Source of the DNA: Acheta domesticus
Lineage: Eukaryota > Arthropoda > Insecta > Orthoptera > Gryllidae
NCBI GenBank assembly: GCA_031308135.1
Contig: JAHLJT010009355.1
Location: forward strand, 3,843,217 to 3,907,216
Direction of reading: 5' to 3'
DNA length: 64,000 nt
The position numbers were made by a program, and so were the translations under genes. Within the stretch, counting starts at the first letter, position 1. Each line of letters begins with the position of its first letter. Shown here piece after piece: positions 58,990-64,000 of this stretch. The notes under the pieces are model-generated. The model was given only the letters and a program-made list of their open reading frames with translations. It was not told where the DNA came from and searched no databases.

Positions 58990-59170
58990 CCGCCTACGGA
59001 CGTCGAAAAACATTGATGTTTTCCTCCAGAAACATCGATGTATTAACATTGATATTTTACGTTTATTTTCTTCACATCGATATTTTGTTGCAAAAACATC
59101 GATTTTTTTTTATTTTTTATAAAAACGCCCGGCGTAGAGCAATTCATAACAAAATCGATGTTTTGCGTCG
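58990..59170 (-). repeat. ATCGATGTTTTT motif cluster (R1 end, inverted)
   Basis: Five or more ATCGAT/ATTGATGTTTT units. 59030-59110 is the inverse of 357-424, including CATCGATGTTTTTGCAACAA. A related GTCGATGTTTTCATCGACAT lies at 59472. Confidence 0.7.
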
Positions 59171-59721
59171 TCCTCTTTATCACGCTGCACATTTCACCTG
59201 TGCAATCTGAGGAAGTTTGGGAGTTTCTCGTGTTATGAGTTTCTCGTATTATCGCTAGGCGTGTCATTGCTGCCTGACTCGACAGTAGTGTTAGAAATGG
59301 CCCTCAGACGTTTTGACAAGTCGTGACCCAGAACCAGATCCACTCCACTGAATCCAGGGAAGATCCACAGTAACATGTGATGTGTGACCAACCATTGCTT
59401 TCCAAACTGGCTCGATTTCACCGTATTAAAAATGGATTAGAAAATAGCATGTTTATTAGTCTATGTTTTATTGTCGATGTTTTCATCGACATCGGAAACC
59501 CTTTAGCGATGTCGCGATGTTTTGGTAAAATTTTCGTCGCTTCGTCGCTTCTGCCACCACGCGCTCCCCCGCCCAGCACCTCCTCCAGGCTGGTGGCGCG
59601 GTGCTGCGCTAGAGGCTGCTCGAAAACGCCAGTGCGCCTCGGGACCAAAATGGCGCTCAGGAGGAACTTTACAGGGACCGAAATTCATGGCTCTGTGGCC
59701 AGAAATTTGTATTTATTTATT

Positions 59722-60436
59722 TACGAGGGTTGGGGCAGAAGTCATGGCAACTATTTTTTTTTTCTAAAAGAAATGTTATCGAATCGCAAATTTTCATTTA
59801 TATCTTGAAAGAAATGCTGCAGTAGGGCGTGTTTGCATCAACAGATAGCTCTGCAAGTGTCTCTATTAGTACAGAGAGCAACTTGAAATCAGTTGTGCGT
59901 CTACCGCAGTGCGAGGTGAATGTGACATGTTTCCAACAGCGCTCTTACTCCAAGAGAGCGGTTCACCATGAAAGGAATGCCCGAGAATGTTACAGAGAAT
60001 TGGTGGAAGCTCATGGAATAATGCTCTTCCATACCGGACAGCCGCGAGATGCGCAGGAGAGTTTCTGCAAAGGTGCGCAGCAACTAGTGATCAGAAACGC
60101 ACGTGACGACCTGTGAGTGTGCGGATCTTGTGATGTGCGGTAATCGTGCATCTACCTAATCAGGCCTTTAGAATGGGTATGTAATGCTTTTCGAATTTGT
60201 GAAGTCGTATCCTCTAAAATGCCTTAGAACATGAAACGAGTACAGTCATTTCAAATACCTTAATAAATATGATAAATTCAATTTTCGTATGTTGATAAAT
60301 TCAATTTTCGTATGTTGATAAATGTCCAAGCACTTAGTTTATACCTTGTCCTTTCATGAATTTATTTAAAATTTTCCACCCCTACTTATATTCTCACAAA
60401 AAAATAGTTGCCATGACTTCTACCCCAACACTCGTA
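59722..60436. mobile_element. mariner deletion derivative with both terminal repeats
   Basis: TACGAGGGTTGGGGCAGAAG at the left, and the inverse at the right, TACGAGTGTTGGGGTAGAAG, share GTCATGGCAACTATTTTTTT inward. TA borders. Inside (59935-60080) are N-terminal pieces of a mariner transposase: RNARECYRELVEAHG, then in another frame ALPYRTAARCAGEF. The catalytic domain is absent and a 24-bp tandem copy (ATAAATTCAATTTTCGTATG) lies at 60271-60318. Confidence 0.85.
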
Positions 60437-61427
60437 TTTATTTATTTAGAGTCAAAAACAGTTATGTCAGTCAGTAACTAAACAAAAACCGCTGGTTTTG
60501 TCACATGAATTCTAACTGTTCACTTGCGTAAAATATAAATGTCCCCCTGGAGACATTTATATTTTGCATTGGTTGTATTTACTATTTCTTTCGAAATGTC
60601 GTCCTGTTATATCGACTAAACGCAATCAAATAGAGGAACGCAAAACCACTCTCAACGCCCGTCGTCTGGTGAGGGCTTAACGTCCTCTGTCCGTTAAGAA
60701 GCATGCAAACAAAGGAGGTGTAGATAAGAATGGCGTATTTGTACATTTATTGTAAGAAAAAGATAATTTTATGTTTGCATGATTTTTTCTCATAAGAAAA
60801 CGGAATTAAAACATTACGAAAAGTATTGAATGACACACTGCCGAAATCACAAATAACACACTCGTTTGGATAGAAACATTGGCTTCTGCCTTGGATTACA
60901 AACTTCAACCACTGGGCAGGATTATTAACTTGGCTTTTAATAATCATGATAACAGTATGTTATGACCCATATAAGGATCATACAAACCCTTATTTGCAAA
61001 TATCGCAAAATTTGTTACGATCTATCTGGATTTTGGATTCTGGATTGCGATCTATCTGGATTCATGTGTGACGATCTATCTGGATACGTCAACAATATAA
61101 TTTAATATATAAATATGTAATTCCGAAAGTGACATCAGGCCAATGAACAGTTAAGTGAGAGATTAAAATAAAACGTTTTGTAGTTAAATCGAGCCGAAGC
61201 TGCGAAGAGTCACAACAATGAACGTGATTGACGCTAATTAAGAAAAAGAGCATGCGAATTACATAAATTTTAGTTCATAATAATTATTTTGGTGGCGGAA
61301 ACGTGAAGACAATATAACGTGAAGTAGAACTGAAAGGGTGGAGTTGAAAGATCTTGTGGAATGTTGGTCAATTATAAAAGGATTAAGGAAAAGGAAACAA
61401 AAACAAATTCTTGATGGAACAATACAG
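60437..61427. other. No gene seen
   Basis: AT-rich. GATCTATCTGGAT is repeated four times with spacers at 61019-61083, a small irregular tandem array. Confidence 0.5.
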
Positions 61428-61560
61428 TCGACGCCGGGTATAGTGCATTCGGATATAGTGAACCCTCGGTTATAGTGAACTTAAATCACTGGTCCCATTC
61501 ACTTGCATTACAAATAAGCATAAGATTGAAATCTATAGATCTCACTATATATAGTATCGA
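61428..61560. mobile_element. pogo/Tigger-type terminus
   Basis: ACAGTCGACGCCGGGTATAG at 61428, followed by two more TATAGTG(A)A units (GGATATAGTGAACC, GGTTATAGTGAAC). It resembles the right end of 28296-28715. The element's other end was not identified. Confidence 0.55.
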
Positions 61561-61765
61561 AATTGTTTACTAATTTTGTTTGAGCTGAGAATTATTATGA
61601 GTCTGCCAGAGCGAAAGAAAATAGTGATTAAAATGCCAAATCTAACAAATCGTTTTGGGTTGGAGCGAGCGGGGCGCGGCCGCGGGGGGAGGGCGCAGCG
61701 GCGACGCTGCGAGGCGCGCGCGCCCGGAAGGCGCTTGTTCGCGGCGACGCGGGGCGGGGCGGACA

Positions 61766-63215
61766 GGGCGGGGATGGGCGAGGAAGGGCGGGGAGGGCGA
61801 TGGGAGGAGTGGGGTGAGGTGGGGGCGGGGCGGGCAGGGCGGGGATGGGTGAGGAAGGGAGGGGAGGGCGATGGGAGGAGTGGGGTGAGGTGGGGGCGGG
61901 GCGGGCAGGGCGGGGATGGGTGAGGAAGGGAGGGGATGGCGATGGGAGGAGTGGGGTGAGGTGGGGGCGGGGCGGGCAGGGATGGGCGAGGAACGGAGGG
62001 GAGGCCGATGGGAGGAGTGGGGTGAGGCGGGGGCGGGGCGGGCAGGGATGGGCGAGGAAGGGAGGGGAGGGCGATGGGAGGAGTGGGGTGAGGTGGGGGC
62101 GGGGCGGGCAGGGATGGGCGAGGAAGGGAGGGGAGGGCGATGGGAGGAGTGGGGTGAGGTGGGGGCGGGGCGGGCAGGGATGGGCGAGGAAGGGAGGGGA
62201 GGGCGATGGGAGGAGTGGGGTGAGGTGGGGGCGGGGCGGGCAGGGATGGGCGAGGAAGGGCGGGGAGGGCGATGGGAGGAGTGGGGTGAGGTGGGAGCGG
62301 GGCGGGCAGGGATGGGCGAGGAAGGGAGGGGAGGCCGATGGGAGGAGTGGGGTGAGGCGGGGGCGGGGCGGGCAGGGATGGGCGAGGAAGGGCGGGGAGG
62401 GCGATGGGAGGAGTGGGGTGAGGTGGGGGCGGGGCGGGCAGGGATGGGCGAGGAAGGGCGGGGAGGCCGATGGGAGGAGTGGGGTGAGGTGGGGGCGGGG
62501 CGGGCAGGGCGGGGATGGGCGAGGAAGGGAGGGGAGGGCGATGGGAGGAGTGGGGTGGGGGCGGGGCGGGCAGGGATGGGCGAGGAAGGGCGGGGAGGGC
62601 GATGGGAGGAGTGGGGTGAGGTGGGGGCGGGGCGGGCAGGGATGGGCGAGGAAGGGAGGGGAGGCCGATGGGAGGAGTGGGGTGAGGCGGGGGCGGGGCG
62701 GGCAGGGATGGGCGAGGAAGGGAGGGGAGGGCGATGGGAGGAGTGGGGTGAGGTGGGGGCGGGCAGGGCGGGGATGGGCGGGGAGGGCGATGGGAGGAGT
62801 GGGGTGAGGTGGGGGCGGGGCGGGCAGGGATGGGCGGGGAAGGGAGGGGAGGGCGATGGGAGGAGTGGGGTGAGGTGGGGGCGGGGCGGGCAGGGATGGG
62901 CGAGGAAGGGAGGGGAGGGCGATGGGAGGAGTGGGGTGAGGTGGGGGCGGGGCGGGCAGGGATGGGCGAGGAAGGGAGGGGAGGGCGATGGGAGGAGTGG
63001 GGTGAGGTGGGGGCGGGCAGGGCGGGGATGGGCGGGGATGGGCGGGGATGGGCGGGGAGGGCGATGGGAGGAGTGGGGTGAGGTGGGGGCGGGCAGGGCG
63101 GGGATGGGCGGGGAGGGCGATGGGAGGAGTGGGGTGAGGTGGGGGTGGGGCGGGCAGGGATGGGCGAGGAAGGGCGGGGAGGGCGATGGGAGGGGCGGGG
63201 TGAGGCGGGGCGGGG
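61766..63215. repeat. 66-bp GC-rich minisatellite, about 22 units
   Basis: Unit begins GATGGGCGAGGAAGGGAGGG and contains GCGATGGGAGGAGTGGGG and TGAGGTGGGGGCGGGGCGGG. Consecutive units start exactly 66 bp apart (for example 62047 and 62113), with some units shorter. I count 22 GATGGGAGG blocks. Because 66 is divisible by three and the unit lacks stops in several frames, ORFs of 320-674 codons appear on both strands; these are artefacts. The G runs make it strongly G-quadruplex-prone. Confidence 0.95.
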
Positions 63216-63500
63216 GACGAGCCGTCGATTCCGGCCGCGCTCTTCCTCTCCCGCGCGCCGCCGCGTGCGCCGCCGTGGGCGTCCGAATCCCGGCGGGGCG
63301 CAGTGCAGCGCTGGCGGCGGCGGCGGCGGTGGCGCCGTATTGATCTGGCCGGCGCGCCGCCAGTCCGCGGCTCGCGCCCCGCCGCCGCCCGCGCCCCCGC
63401 GGACGGGGTTTACGACCGCGCGCGGCGCAGATTCGCGCGCCGCCGCCGCCACCGCCACCGACGCGACGCCAGGACAGGCGAAGCCAGCGCGCCTTCTCCC
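63216..63500. other. CpG island adjoining the minisatellite
   Basis: GC-rich, with (GGC)n at 63315-63330 and (GCC)n at 63440-63460. No gene is identifiable. It could be a promoter island, or sequence that gave rise to the array. Confidence 0.4.
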
Positions 63501-63605
63501 TCTCTCACACACGTGTTTATTCTTGCCTTCATTCATTCGTTGCTGCTTCGCTTTATTCCTTACTCTCATTCATTATTTGTTCTTTTTTTTCTTGTTGTTA
63601 CTGAA

Positions 63606-63790
63606 GGTCGCATCAACTACTAGGTCAATGCGACCACTAGTGGATTTAATGTTATAGTATGAGGATGAACCGCAATGGTGATGATAGGGAGTGAACATAT
63701 ACAACCCTGCCCGAGGCGGGACTCCAACCCGCGACCTCTCCCCCTCTACAGCACTACTGTTTTAGTGATCTCGACCATGGAGCCGACATT
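63606..63790 (-). mobile_element. tRNA-derived SINE family S2, best copy
   Basis: GGTCGCATCAACTACTAGGT, GCGACCACTAGTGGATTTAA, GGTGATGATAGGGAGTGAAC and CTGCCCGAGGCGGGACTCCA. On the minus strand the head reads GGGTTGGAGTCCCGCCTCGG, a tRNA T-arm with box B. Confidence 0.82.
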
Positions 63791-64000
63791 TATGTTAGCT
63801 CTCAAAATTCCTTTAGTACCGCATTCGATAATGGATCATTTCTTTCGCCCTTTGAGGCGTTTGTTCGATGTACACACATCCGTTCATTCGTCTGTTCTAC
63901 CATCACAAGAATTGTATCACATGGAACAAACTCTACATATCTCGAGGTCACAAGAACGATTTGCCTCAATGGCGATTTTCGATTTTTGGATCGATTTTCA
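63791..64000. other. No feature seen at window end
   Basis: Mixed composition with no ORF of note. No syntaxin exon. Confidence 0.4.

Noticed and set aside
61545..63569. 674-codon minus-strand ORF and 320-475-codon plus-strand ORFs
   Set aside because: They are generated by the 66-bp minisatellite, whose length is divisible by three; both strands are open, the translations are pure repeats and there is no splice or promoter context.
1..64000. CRISPR array, operon or bacterial system
   Set aside because: Spliced syntaxin, SINEs and LINEs show this is animal nuclear DNA; no regularly spaced repeat-spacer pattern was seen.

Overview
The window is animal nuclear DNA, most likely from an insect with a large, transposon-rich genome. 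It contains one confidently recognised protein-coding gene: the 3' two-thirds of a neuronal syntaxin-1A gene (Syx1A) on the minus strand. Six coding exons lie between 53228 and 44248. They encode part of the Habc domain, the linker, the complete SNARE motif and the C-terminal transmembrane anchor. The exons for roughly the first 70 residues were not found and probably lie beyond position 64000. The protein resembles insect Syx1A, and the mobile-element mix (mariner, piggyBac-like, hAT-like, tRNA-derived SINEs, Jockey-type LINE, Helitron-like) also suits an insect. I cannot name the order or species.

Layout. 1-35.3 kb is a repeat-dense intergenic or intronic region with no convincing host gene. 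It holds hAT-type non-autonomous elements (524-820, 16157-16436) and two piggyBac-type elements (13573-14159, 27109-27591). A palindromic MITE family has four copies, and there are two other foldback elements (7975-8257, 25861-26060). Two tRNA-derived SINE families, a decayed mariner transposase (21780-22894), a decayed LINE (30230-31210) and several copies of a Helitron-like family are also present. GC-rich CpG islands and short tandem repeats are scattered among them. 35.3-44.2 kb is AT-rich, almost free of recognisable repeats and without long ORFs. It includes the region downstream of Syx1A and a small candidate promoter/first exon near 38.75 kb whose ATG abuts a splice donor. 44.2-53.2 kb is Syx1A; its introns carry a piggyBac-type element, a hairpin element, a SINE fragment and a CpG island. 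53.2-64 kb, probably still upstream intron of Syx1A, carries a Jockey-type LINE remnant, SINEs, a Helitron-like 3' end, a mariner deletion derivative with matching ends, and a ~1.45-kb GC-rich minisatellite of 66-bp units (61766-63215).

The minisatellite unit is a multiple of three and lacks stops in several frames, so it creates long artefactual ORFs on both strands, including one of 674 codons that should not be called a gene. I see no operon-like or clearly new biochemical system. The most unusual items are the repeat families: a SINE copy with an exact 15-bp target duplication, a hAT copy with an exact 8-bp duplication, a Helitron-like family with three independent matching 3' ends, and the same orientation of all eight SINE copies.
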